Assembly (NCBI GenBank): GCA_011009095.1
Contig: VTPC01090701.1
Location: 476,710 to 540,709 of the forward strand
Length of the DNA: 64,000 nt
Direction of reading: 5' to 3'
DNA from: Ignelater luminosus
Taxonomy: Eukaryota; Arthropoda; Insecta; Coleoptera; Elateridae
Positions within the stretch are counted from its first letter, which is position 1; every line of letters starts with the position of its first letter. Of this stretch, positions 12,560-25,524 are shown piece by piece. The notes beneath the pieces are model-generated. The model was not told the DNA's origin, made no database searches, and worked only from the letters and a program-made list of their open reading frames with translations. The position numbers and the translations under genes were made by a program.

Positions 12560-15500
12560 GAGATCAGCAAGTCGCGTTTGCAGGTTTATAAATAGGATAT
12601 CATACTTTTTTCTCACGCAAAAGTTTTTCGGTGGAAAACAAAAAGCGATAACTGATTCCGATATTACTATAGGACTTCTTTGTTATAAATGATAATTAAT
12701 GACTTTACGTTTTAGACATGTTTGGACGATTTTCTACTGTTTTCTTGTTAGGATATTTGAGAACGTTCCCAATTATCTGTTGTCCTTTTGGATGCTTTCT
12801 TTCACTCTTTCAAATTGTGCAGTTTCATTAGAAGTTTTCGGATTTTGCTGATTCGCCCATACTTGGCTTTGCGTTTCTCATTATTTCTATCCATTTTCAC
12901 TTGATTTTCTTGATCAGTTATGAGTCTTCACATGAGTTCTACCTACCAAAGGTTTTTAGACTTTCGTTCTTCAATATTGACTGACGATCTATAATATCCC
13001 TAATTTACTGTTTGATCCATCAGCCTTATTTGCTATAGTTTGAGTTTTAGTTATCAAAGCGAGTAACTGACTAGATTGACTTGAGTATTTAAGTCCTGCT
13101 TGCTTTGTTAATTGGATTGGAAATACATAAGACATCCATCAAGTGTTCATGTTTTTGTTACTCAATGGTCTAGAGTACATCAGAAACTATCTTAACATGA
13201 TAGCCAGAAAGTTACTAATTCTTGCTCAGTTTGTGCTACCATTTAAGATAGAATATTGTGTTATTTCGGGCGCTACTTGTAAAACTGGTGTAACACATTG
13301 TAATTAACACTGCTATGCATTAACAATTGCGAAGTGAACCAATTACATCTTGTGACTGACTGATGCTGGTTACCACATATTTTGACTAAAATAAGCTCTT
13401 GCAGTTGCAAAAGCATTACTGTGATGTCACTACAGATTGCGATAATAGTTAAAAAAGTTAAAGAGCAGCAGGACAGTAGAAGTAATAGGGTCAATGATGT
13501 AAATGCTATGCTTATATCCATCTAAGGAGGAATACATTGTCATTATGCGGAATCCTTTCGATTACAGAGGACCTGTTAGGTTTCCAGATTGAGGTTCAAA
13601 CGGACTCTTTTCATAGTTTGAGAACGTTGCTGTAAACTTCAGAAAATACTAAATGAAAGATATTCTGTGATATAGTGAAATCCTTCACAACAATGAAAAC
13701 ACTGATTTTTCAAAGAAACTAGATTCAGGTGTACCTTTGAGGAACCAGAACTTGTAGATGATGTACTTCAAGTTGCAACCAAGCACATCTTTTAATTAGG
13801 TCTGAAGCAATATTTTAGATAAAATAAATTCTCAACTAACACTTTTAGCATAAGTTGCGTGCTTGCGTACCTGTAATGACGTCTGTGTTTGATTATAATA
13901 CAGTTACACTAAGAAAGAGATTGTTTACATTTTGAGTTTGAAAAACTAACCAATTTAGAAATTCAAGAAACGGCTTCATTGACTTGAAAAGCTTGATAGG
14001 TCTAAAAGGCCGGTTAAGATTCTGTCTACTCGAAAGACCTGCGACTCGCATGCCCTTCTGTGGCAATGCGCCGGAGTATCTTATTATGAGTGATAATTCC
14101 AAGATGTCAAAATACAAAAGCCAAGCGTTTCAAGATGGTTAAGCGGTTTCGATTTTTGGTCAGTTAGTTCTTTTGGACTATGGGGCTGTTCTAGCCGATT
14201 GAATATTTTGGGTTTTACCAAAACTGTGAAATGGCGTTTTCGGATGACATCAGAACAATGTGGATCTATCCAGACATTCTTTTCTACAAAACAACAATTA
14301 TTGGATTTATTACTGTCATAGAATATTAGAAAAGCACTCAATTTCTGATGTGATTAGAACTTCTTTAGTATTTTGATTGATACGAAATTCGTCCAAAGTA
14401 TTTTGCTGAGCTTCGATCTTTCTCTTTCAAGAGAATGATGTGGGTAGATGTTGGTATCTTTTGAAACGAACTAAGCAAAAGCATAATAGTATGCTTAGTT
14501 TTAGAAACGTAAGCCAAACTAGAACATTTTTAATATTAACAAAGTGCAAAATAACTAAGACAATGGAAAAAACACCAGGTGATAGCAGGTTGATGTGTTG
14601 CAGCTTTCTTTGCTGTTGGATTTAATTTCCAAAGCGCATTTAGAAAAAAATCCAAAAGACCATTTGGGAAGCTGTAGCATATTTTCTGAAAACGTAAAGT
14701 TATAGAGAATACTAGGTGCAGCATTGACACACCCATTTCCGAAAAGCCAAGAAGGTTTATGTAATACAATCACTTTCTACAGAAACTATCTTTTGATGAT
14801 TTCCATTGACACAACTCTTCAAGCTACCTGAAGTGGTATTTTAGACGTAAAATTAGGTTATGTACAAAGTATTAGTTTACAAGTTTTTAGAAAACGAATT
14901 TGCACCAATTCTAAAAACGTCTTTAATTAAACTTTCCACCTAGAAGTCCGTTTTCTAAAACTAACAAGATTTGTTGGGGATTCCCTACAAAATTAACAAA
15001 CTTTAACTATATGGGATAAATAATAAAATTTTGAGTTAAGTCGAGAAGATTTATACTCCAAGTTTTTGTCCATGTACTAATAAAACGTCGATATTTTCAT
15101 CACGTGCACAAGTTATAGACCTTGAAACTTTAGCTAGGATGAACCAGAGGGATGTTCACCGAATACGGTGACAAAATTCCAAGATAAGGTAGACAGAGCA
15201 GACACCTTACGAAAGTTAAGAAATTTTACTTTCTACATAATAACTCACCGAAGAATCTGAAATAAGAACGAGATAACCTAATTTCCACCATTAATAAACC
15301 GATTGTGTCATCATCAATATCGATTATAGAATGTACTAATCATTATAATGATAATAAAAAATGTTGAATATTTTATTATTACTAACTCGGTTGTTTAAAA
15401 TTGGAAATTAGCAACATAATAAATCTTGCAATAATTTTATTTGTGATTTAACTCGAAATATTAGTTAACCAAATATAGTAAAACTAAACACACACACTAC

Positions 15501-18500
15501 ATGAATGTCGGTTGGCCGGTCGGATTTGACATTAAATATTTTTATGTCATGGCTATAGGAAAGTGTTAAAGGTAAACGCACTTTTATGTAGAACTACATA
15601 TTAGGTGCAAGAGATCGTAAACGATTAGCGGTAATTTAGCTTGATACTTTCGTGTTTACCTTAATCTCAAGTCATCAAATTAGTGATTAATATTGGTTAT
15701 TTTATATATTCTTGTGAGTTTTAAATATTTGAGCTTAAGCTTTCCTTTTTTATTTGACATGATTCTATCAAAATTGACTAAATCGTTAAGAACTAAATTA
15801 TGAAGTTATGAATTGCAAAAGTGATAATTTTTAATACCCAGTTAGAAAACAGCTAGGCCAGTAGGCTGCCTTGGGGTGGAATTAACAAATATGAAATTCC
15901 AATTCTGAACACATCAAGAAACGCAAACGTTATTTAATCTTTAGGAGCAAATCCTGCAAGGTCATATCACCCTTACAATAACAAGGCTATAAACTTGATC
16001 TTAATCTTACAAATTAAAAATTATACAAACATTTTTATTTTATTCTCTGACATATTCATAGGTGGAATACTATTATTAATTGAACAAAAGCTGAGTCATT
16101 GTAACTTGTAATACAATTAATCAAATTCAGGTAGTGCAAATTTAGATCAACAAACAGTGTGAGAGGAAAATGAAAGATCAATGTGTTCACATGGAAACGT
16201 TTCGGGCATATCGACATTGACACGATTTGGAAATTTAATAGTAGTCCAACTCAACAATTTACAAAATGTTTTAGCAATTGAAATGAATTGTTAATGCTTA
16301 AATATGTGTTATTTTGAAACGATTAGCTTGTTTCTTTACTATAATGGAATAATGTAGTTTAAATTGGTAGGCAAAGCTATTAGTCGGTCTGAACTTTTGA
16401 CTTGAAATGTAAACAACATTTATATCTATCCTAAATAGGTATGCTTCTTGCAGGTTGTTGTAGGTATTTTAGGGTCCGCTATTAACTGTTTGTTACAATT
16501 TTCGAATCCATTCAGTTACATAGGGCAACTTCAGAGTATCTCAGCTGTTTAATTTGGCAGATATCTTGTTAGTTTAGCAGGGGAAACTTTAACTAAATTT
16601 GGATTAGGTTAATTAGGTTGAGCAAAGCTTTCTATTTCTCTGAAACATGCTGGTTCTGTCAAAAGAATTTTTCTTTCTTTTCTGGCAAACATTTTGTCTG
16701 ACCTTTATATAGAGACCCATAGGTTAGTACCAAAACATAAATAGAAAAGAATCTCTGTAGAGCAGAACGTGTAAACAAGCAGTTAAGAAAACATTGAATT
16801 CGTTACCACATTACCACTATGAGTAAATACTATATGAAGAAAATCAATTTTAAAAAATGAATTGACTGTAAAAACAGTTTTTGCTTGACGAGTAAGAATT
16901 ATTTCCTTCATCAAAGCAAAATAAACAATTCTACACTAATTCGCCAAAACGGTAAATAACACGAATGACCTGATAGTCCAGTTGGTGGAGGGAAAGCCGG
17001 CCGTAACGTGTTAAAATTCTGTTTGGGGCCAAATATGTTTAATATGTGCTGAATTCTTGGAAGAATTAAATTGCTCAGATAAAGCATTAAATAGTTATTA
17101 TACCATATACATAGCCGAAATGACACAAATCATACTTTACTACTATTGAAATCTTCTTCTTTTAATTTTTTTAACGTTCCTTACGTAACTACGCGCGCAA
17201 TCTAGGAGTAGTCTTCCTATTTGCATCAAAAGTGAAGTCAAATCATGGTCGCTTTTGCTTTTCTTAAAGAAGGAGCAGTGCTGACTCTGAGTCTCTTTAT
17301 CCAGATGGAGTTGTATTGCTAAATTTCTAGAAACCCAAGGAAGTGGAATGTAAATGGAATTGCTTTTTATTTTGGGGGGATATTGGTGATGTTAAAGATG
17401 GCGGTGGAAGCGACTTGGGTGGTGAAAGCTAATGAGGATAACGATGGATAATATTATAGAGGGACACTGGTACGGCTAATGGTTAAGCGGCAAGCTTGGT
17501 GTAAGTATTGGGATGACGTTGGTTGATGAGTTGTTGGTTGTTGGGTCAAGTTTAACTACCACCACTACATTCCACGCTGCCAGTTGCCGCAAATTCATTA
17601 ATTCCTTCGCCTGCAGAGCGGTGCAACAAGAATAGTAAATATTCCAGCCTGAATTTGTGCACTCTTATACAAAGCTTGCCTACATTGGAATTTCTGGTAG
17701 AATGGGAAGACACGGAAAATGACGGACCGACAGAACTCGGAGAAATACAACTAATGACTTCACCACAAACAACTGATCATGACTGCTTTAGTGTCTTGTC
17801 TGAGAATAATCTCTTTATTGAATAGTTGCACCAAGTTTTCAGCATGCTTTGCTTGCTGGAATTTATCTGCTCTTTCTGTGAAACAAAGCGGCATAGCTTG
17901 AAGATACACGCCTTAAATGCGTTCACATCTAGAAGACTCACTTAGTTCCTGCGTGGTTTCCCTTAAAAGTGTAGAAGAATGCTTAAACAATAATATCCAC
18001 GGATTTGGTTACCCCCTTTCCTACGATTATCTTCACCACATCATAAAGGATCTAGTTGAAGAAGAGCCTCCAAGAGAGAAAGCTAATTATAGTGTCTCCC
18101 CTTTTCTTTTCTGGCTATGACCATAGACGATTTTGATTTGCCGCAGTCTTCGGTTATCAATAATTGGCATAATACGCATAAAAAACTTTTTTAGAGCCTA
18201 AACGGAAACGATTCAGAATTACATTTGTCTACTATATTATTAGTAGACCTTTAAATGTTTTGATGAACTTTAGCTAGCTACAATTTACATGCAAATAGAA
18301 GATGGCTGCATCAGTAAAGCTTTAACAAGATTATCTGTTAGCTTCCATTTCTAAACCTTGTTGCAAATACTACTCAGAATTTTTCCCAGTTTGCTGTATT
18401 ACTTCTAACGGATACTACGTGTTAGATAAAGAAGAAAAAAAAATTAATCATGAAGCATGTAAAGCTATTGAGATCCTAATTGATTTTGAAAGAGAAGAAT

Positions 18501-18770
18501 ACTGCAAATAAAATACAGATATCTCTTTCCATGAAGCTACAATACGGTTAACTGCCTGGAGAAGCTGCAATCGAGACTGTAGTTTGTTAATAAAATTGAT
18601 CTTTCTTCTAGAATTTTTAAAAAAAATATTGATTTATCGCACATTGACCATTTCTTAGCTTACCTCTCATCATGCAGAGCGGTACCTTCAAAATATCAGA
18701 TTAAGATAACCTTGGTCTTTCAGTATCAGTATGGCGATGAACTGATGCTGATTTTTTGAATTCTTTTACA
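12560..18770. other. Intron-like sequence with no recognised gene
   Basis: If exons B and C belong together this is intron. The - strand frames at 13893-14341 and 14536-14773 and the + strand frame at 17917-18120 show no family motif or splice support. Around 17380-17640 the sequence is locally G/T-rich and then GC-richer, but no donor-bounded exon is evident. Confidence 0.4.
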
Positions 18771-18771
18771 G

Positions 18772-18818
18772 TTTCGAGCGTGAACATATTTGCTTTCCTG
18801 TGTGACCTACGTGTCAAG
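18772..18818 (+). CDS. Candidate internal exon C of the same gene
   Basis: A 47-bp segment follows the acceptor GAATTCTTTTACAG and precedes the donor CAAG|GTATGC. Two of its three frames contain stops. The single open frame needs two bases to complete a codon, which is what exon B leaves. It then reads 15 codons (SSVNIFAFLCDLRVK) and ends in phase 0. If real, the intron from exon B is about 6.2 kb. Further exons were not found with confidence; a GC-rich islet at 38743 is a weak candidate. Confidence 0.4.
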
Positions 18819-18819
18819 G

Positions 18820-21800
18820 TATGCAAGTGTAGATGATTTTTTACATTTCATTGAATTTTATTGGATGTAAAAAACCTGGCCTGATTTTCATCAGTGTATT
18901 TTTCATTTACTTAGATTTTCGCTTTGGTAGCGGTGAGAGAAAACGACTGAGATGATAACTATAGAAACCTAAAATAAAAATTGCTGCGTACATAGAAATG
19001 CATTTTGGGGCTCGACATATTAGATAGAAAACCACATCAGGAAAAAGATAAAAAATTCAGATAATCAATAACTTCCTACCTTATAAAATCAGAAAACATG
19101 CACTTAACAAGATGGAGCAAATTGTCATTTACAGAAAAGTAATTTCTTGAGCTGACTGACCTTCAGTAACCTTAGTTAGACCCGAGTCTCAGTATTTCTA
19201 AAAACACGCCAGAAAGCAAATTGAGATATTACTAAAAGGGTAGAAGGAAATTAAGATCAGATTCGCCTTGAAGCCGCTCAATTTGAATTATTTCCATAAA
19301 ACTTGTTTCCGGTTTACAGAAGTAAAGAATCGTTGTAGATTATAGGAAGTTCAATGAATGAATCATTAAATACTAAAACAATTTCGAAGATTCAGTTTGT
19401 TACTAATTTGCAAAACAAGACGATCACCAAAACAATTAGATAAAGTTCAAATACTCTTATATAAACTTAAATAAAATTCCTTTCTGTGTAATTAATGCAT
19501 ACTTTAGTTTAATAGTGTTAAACAACCAGTTATTTTGTTAATCTGTTTGCTTCATTAGTACTTTACATACCTTTCTATCTATTTAAAATACTACAGCAGT
19601 GTTAAACATTATTTATTTATTATTACCAGGAATTTCAAAAATAATCTAATACTAATAATGTCAAAGTGAAACTTCCTAAAATATTTGACAAATACACACA
19701 GGTAAATGTCGCGTTTGCAGTAATTTCCAGAAAAAAGGAAGTAGATGGATTCCACCTTATACTAAAATAAATACAAGAAAAAATTATACACACACCTATA
19801 AATTAACTTTTTAATTCTGTATATTTAAATTTAGAGTTCCCCTTCACATCTGTTACAAGTGAAAGTTGCAAAGTTGCATCTTTGATACACCTTTTGATAC
19901 ATGGGTTTGTGTAATAAATATTAGCTATTTATAACGCCCCAGGATACCTTTGTTCATTGAATATTCAACATTTTATTGATACAATAAAATTATTTCATGT
20001 AAGCATTAGGTTATTATTATTATTGTAATAATTGTACTTTAATTTATCCGACGACCTTGTACTACTACTCGTATATGAAATTGTTTCTGTTTTATTATCA
20101 TTCGTAAGAAAACCTTGATTTCATAGTCGATATATATATAAATTTTAAAAAGGAACGTCATACATAAATATTTTTGTGTGCCTTCGTGATTTCTAAAAAT
20201 TGTTGTTTTAAAAAATAAAAACAGAAGGAAAAATAACAAAACTTTCACTTAAGACATAACACAATTAAAGAACATTACAATTACCATTATTTCTCAACAA
20301 AAAGACAAATAACAGCAAAAAAATATATTCAAATGTTATTATTGTCATTTGTTACATAATGTGGGTATTTAATCATAAACGCGACCTGCATGTTTGCAAT
20401 ATTAAAAGAAAAAAAAGTGCAAAATTGATAATAATAGTACATCCAACCTCACAGAGATTGTATCGTGGATATTAATGCGTTGTGGTACCTCCTTGAATTT
20501 AATATCTTAAAAATGATGTTACATAAGAAACTTAATTATAAATTTCTATGATAAATGTGATTCAATAGCGTGTAAAGCTTTTTTACCAATTTTTTAATTG
20601 TTGAGAAAACGAAAAATCTGTTTAGCTTTTAATTACTTTATTATAAATAAGCCGTTTGAGAAAGTTAAAAAAATAGTTGTTTATTTTTATTGCTAAAGTA
20701 AAATTGTAAGAAATAAACTTTCGGTTTTCTGTCTGATCGTGCATTGAAGTCTCCAATGGTATTTCGATCTTTAAAGATCTTGTAAGGTGTAAAACTGTTT
20801 ATTTACTATAACTAATCTTTAATGTGATGTTACACTTGTTTAAAAGCTGCAATTTTTAAATATTGTTAATACGATGGAGTCGAGCTTTTCAAGGAGATTT
20901 CAATGCTGCATTAGCAAACATGCTGTGGGAAAGATTTATATTAGGAATTTCTCTTTCCAATCCTAGCTTTAGAATGATGAGGCCAATGAAATACTGACAC
21001 CTATAAAGACGATAAGAGTATAATACATGCAGAAATATTTGTAAAATTAGTTTCAAGGCACTTTTTCCAAGTTAGGTATGTTAATTCCTTCGAGGGAAAA
21101 GGTGTTTGCTTTTCAATCAAAAATGGTTTGAATCTACATTGCAGACGACTGTATTTTTGGTTCAAATTTGTTAAAAAAAGAAACTCCTAATTTAGTTTAA
21201 TCAAATATAGACTAGTTTTCACTAAGAATTAGAAGCTTGCAAAAAAAACATCAAGTTGAAACGATATAGTCTCATTAGTTAAAGAAATTAGGCTAGTTTA
21301 GGAAGTTCTGAAATAATGAAAATAAACCAATTAAAACAATGTGAAACAAAAAAAAAGAAAAAAAATAGTAATGACTAAAATGGGTCTTTTAAAAGGCTCA
21401 TGAACAAACATGTGTTTTTTAGAACTTTCAGACAGCTGCTTCTATCAAGGCACAGTGGTCAATGCTTACATAATTTTATTATTATCATTAGTTTTTGGGG
21501 TAGACTCTGTTTAAATTCACAGGACTAGCTTGTGATAGTATCTGATGTGCATATGAACAGTCAAGAAAGTTTGCATTCCTAACCAAAATGTCTTTTTAAG
21601 TTTCTAGTATAAAACTGTTTCTAGATAATTATAGAGGCAGTAGAAGACTGTTTGATGCATGATATAAAAGGCAAGAAAAACAGCTCTAAATTTAATATCG
21701 TTAAGAAATTCTTTCGTAATAAAACAAATAAGAAAATACCAGACTGAGGGAATTACCGTAACGTTGGTTTTTGTTACCTTTGGAGTATTGTAGTGAAGAA

Positions 21801-22380
21801 ACAGTATCTTGAAAATCATCTTGAGTGTTCAATAAATGATGAAGAAACCCATATGAGACTAGAACCAGGCCGTTGTATCTTCTACAGTATATCTAAAACA
21901 GCCTTAAAGCAACCACTTGCAAAAGAGGGTACGTCCTAACTAAGACAATCTTGATTGCTTATCGATAGAACATATGTATCATGAATTCCAGCAGGTGACA
22001 AATTTGGGCCATAATAGGATTATACACTGGATACTGCAAAATGCTTAGTATATGGAGGACAAGACATTTAGCATTTTTTATGCAGAAACGTTTTGGGACA
22101 CGTTCTTAAATCTAGAGAACATTGTTATCATCACTTGAGCACGGTATTCTATTTTGTTGTAAGTTCAGGACTTGCGTGGACGTAAATATTATTGGCTGTT
22201 CTATACTGATTCTGGTACTACAATCCGTGAACGAATGAGGTATCTGGATATTATAGATGTTAGAAATCTTATGTTCCTGACATTTGAAATATTTTTACTA
22301 CTAACTTAGGTTTTTTTGAAACAAGACACAATGCCTATTTTTATCTTAGCAACTATTCTTTCGAGATCTCAATTCTTCTA
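18820..22380. other. AT-rich DNA with no recognisable feature
   Basis: Only short AT microsatellite-like tracts are visible (for example TATATATA near 20130). There is no exon, RNA gene or transposon terminus that I can support. Confidence 0.4.
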
Positions 22381-22419
22381 GCATGTTCTTGATTAAAGAG
22401 AAACAGATAGAAAGCACTC

Positions 22420-23420
22420 ATAATTTCAAAATCCAAACTCATATGAATATTGATCTCAATTTTGCCATAATCTTTGTCTTGGTATTTAACTCAAGACCAA
22501 GTAATTCTTGCCTTAATATTGAGCAACTTGATTCCAACATCAAAAGAAAATCTGTGTATATGTATGTATACAACATAAGACTTTTTTCTTAAATAAATCT
22601 TCAAGTAATGTAAGTGATCTCAGCTAAAAATTGTTAATAAAATTTTGGAAACTACTTTTTCGTGATCTCAATTGCTTTTTTATATTTTTGATCAAGGAAC
22701 ACAGCTCAATATACTTAAATAAATTTTATTTAGGCTCTAAATTTTTGCAATAATCTCTATGCCTTGGTCTTTAACCCAAGACCAAGACTGGTATGATTCT
22801 TGGCCTTGACATTGAGCACCTTGGTTCTAACATCAAGAGACTTGAGAAAAACCTTTGTATTCGTAAACAAATTCCTAAATAATGAAACTGATCTCAGCAA
22901 GAAATTAGCTGTCATTGAACGCTTATATCTTGGAAGCTAATTTCTCGTGATCTCGATTGCTTTTTATACTTAGAAAAATTGTATTTCGGTGACAAATCTT
23001 TTCAATAATCTCTACGGCTTTGTTTCCAACACAAGACCAAGACTAGTTTAAATTTTGGCATTGACTTTAAGCATCTTGGCCCTAACATCAAAAGACTTGG
23101 GGAAAGAACCTTCGCAGTCCTAAGCAAGTTCCTAAATCTCAGTTACAAATTAGTTGCCAATGAAAGCTTTCTATCTTGGAAATTACTTTTCCGGGATCTC
23201 AACTGCTCTTTTATATTTCTGATCAAGGAACACAGATCAATATAGTTAAATCACACTTTTGCAAAACCAGAAAAACAAACACAGGGAACTAAAGATCTTG
23301 AAGTCCAAACGGATTTAAACGTTGATCTTAGTTTTCTATAATCTCCAAATCTTGATCTTTAACACAAGAAATTAAATTTTAGTGTTGGCAAGTATCTTGA
23401 TGTTGACATCACAAGACATG
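22420..23420. repeat. Degenerate direct repeats, about four units of 245-330 bp
   Basis: A phrase close to CTTTAACNCAAGACCAAGAC occurs near 22480, 22765, 23010 and 23340. Each copy is followed by a CTTGACATTGAGCANCTTG-like phrase and then TAACATCAAAAGACTTG. Between them a shared segment (GATCTCAATTGCTTTTTATA-like) recurs near 22660, 22955 and 23195. Copies differ by many substitutions and indels, so the block is old. Related words appear at 9480-9720 and 24550-24650, so this is a dispersed family rather than a purely local satellite. Confidence 0.55.
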
Positions 23421-24723
23421 AGGGAAAATTTCAAAGTAATAAGAATAGAAATTAATTGTGACTGGTGTCAATTTCAAATTTTAACGATGTCTTTTGTTGG
23501 TTAAATGTTTATGGAAAAATAGGCAAACAATTGGTCTTTTTAGGAAAAACTTAATAGTCATCATCCTAACAAAAGGCCGGCTTATGCAAATGATAGAGTA
23601 AAACAGACCACGGAACAACTAGTTTCACCAGAAATACGATCATCACATTTGACATGATACCAAATATTGACTGAATGTTTTGGACAAAAAAAATTTTGTT
23701 TTAAGCTTTAGTTGATTGTTTGCTAATTTCATTTTCAACAGAATTAATGACTTGGAGGATATTTTCCAGTTTTACAAAAAGTATCCATTTAGTAATTCTA
23801 AAGATCAACGGATAGATTGTTTCAAATTTGTTCTTCCAGAAGAACCATTGGAAGATTAACGTAAAGACTGTTTACTTTAACTTCAACTTTAAGATAAGAA
23901 ATGATAGAGTGTAATGTGCAACTGAAGTTCGTGATAACTTGAGATATACTATTGACTGTCTAAACAATTGATAGAAGTGAGGTAAACACGATCTGTCAAG
24001 ATAAGGTGTGAACAAAAACAAAATCTTTAAGAGTTTTGTTTCATTTTTCCAAAATTAGACTTTATAAAAATACACCACGATCAACCCGGAAAGATGTAAC
24101 TGAGTGATAAACAGAAATGATAGCTACATCAAAGCTTTCGTCTTTTATACCCTACATAGATTGGATTTACCCTTGATTATTCATTACTTGGCATGAAGCA
24201 TGCTAAAATAGAAAGTTTAGTAAAACCAATCACGATTAAAAACTGTATTATTAGTGTTCTGACTTAGCATCGGTAGATGTTAATTTTAATATAAGTTACA
24301 ATTAATAATTTAAGTAGAACCAACGAATTTTGAAAAACTTTCTGTGCAGAAAATATCCAAGAATGTGTCACTCTTATATTAGCTATTACAGGCAAAGACC
24401 AAAAGTTTCTGTGAGTCTTAGTATTACTCCTTTCAGACCAGTCTAGATTTTGAAAACTCAAAGGAAGATATTTATATTATGAATAAGATCGTTCCATAGT
24501 TGCCTATAAAATAAATTTCTAAGCATGGAAATGATCATAGATTGCAGACAAAAAAAGAAAATTTAAAACCAAAACCAATATTCTTGGTAATTCTTGAGAG
24601 TCTTGGTTTTGACTTGTTCGATTTTATTCTTGGTTTTGCTAAGTAATCCAAACCTTCAGCATAGTCTCTTTTTAATTTTCGAGATAAAATTCTATTTGTG
24701 ATTAGGTTTTTTTCTATACAATA

Positions 24724-25522
24724 CACCGTGTCCACATTTCGATGCTCACTATTGGGATCTCGGAAATTGTAAGAGATACAAAGTCGGTTAAATTAGAAAA
24801 GATATAGCTATTTTGGAGATCAGTTTACTTATGCTTTTGTTTTTTTTTTCAAAAAAATTTAGGATTTACTAGATATTTGCTAAAAATGAAATTATCTTAT
24901 CTTTTTTAAAGCGAAATATCTCAAGAACGAGCAAAGATAGAGAAGTACAGCAAAGAGGGTGTTTTAGAGAATTTACTCCGAAACACGAAAAAAATATTTT
25001 CGCAATTTTCTTTTGTTTTACTTTGGTGGTGAAATGTAAATCCAATGTTTTTCTAATGAAACGCCTACTTGATTTCCATATTACTGAACTGCACGCCAGT
25101 GTGCCATGACATCTAACAGACAAAGTCGTGGAGTTTTATCAAAGAAATTCATTTGCTATGCAAAAATTGTTAAAACAAAATAAATACGCTTTTATGGGGC
25201 ATTCGTTGCTATCTGTGAATGCTCTTAAAAGCGTCTTTCCTTTTGTTTTAGCAATTGTTACATAACAAATGTAATTTATCTGACAAAAATTAATGATTTT
25301 CATATGTTTAAAGCCATAGCACACTAAGTGGGAAATGCTTTTTATTTAAAAAAGATAATTTCGTTTTTAGCAAATATCTAGTAAGCCGTGAACTTTTTTC
25401 AAAAAGCAGAAGCATAAGTAAACTGATCTCCAAAATAACCAAATCTTTTCTAATTTAACCGACTTCGTATCTCTTACAATCTCCGAGATCCCAATAGTGA
25501 GCATCGAAATGTGGACACACTG
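24724..25522. mobile_element. TIR element (MITE-like), TA target, about 799 bp
   Basis: Inverted ends of about 190 bp begin CACCGTGTCCACATTTCGAT at 24724 and, in reverse complement, CAGTGTGTCCACATTTCGAT at 25522. Both continue with GCTCACTATTGGGATCTCGG and are bounded by TA (24722-24723 and 25523-25524). TA targets and CAGTGTGTCC ends suggest the Tc1/mariner superfamily. The interior (about 24910-25330) has short - strand frames at 24869-25123 and 25139-25324 but no transposase motif, so I take it as non-autonomous. Similar termini are at 56097-56106 and 59697-59706. Confidence 0.8.
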
Positions 25523-25524
25523 TA

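Noticed and set aside
13893..14341. Two adjacent - strand frames that could look like one broken gene
   Set aside because: No family motif, no splice sites and no coherent continuation between them; composition is ordinary for chance frames.
15238..15250. - strand acceptor followed 8 bases later by GTGAGT
   Set aside because: An 8-bp exon with no supporting neighbours on that strand is too weak.
17917..18120. 67-codon + strand frame with protein-like composition
   Set aside because: It starts at an unsupported ATG, has no bounding splice sites and no recognised motif.
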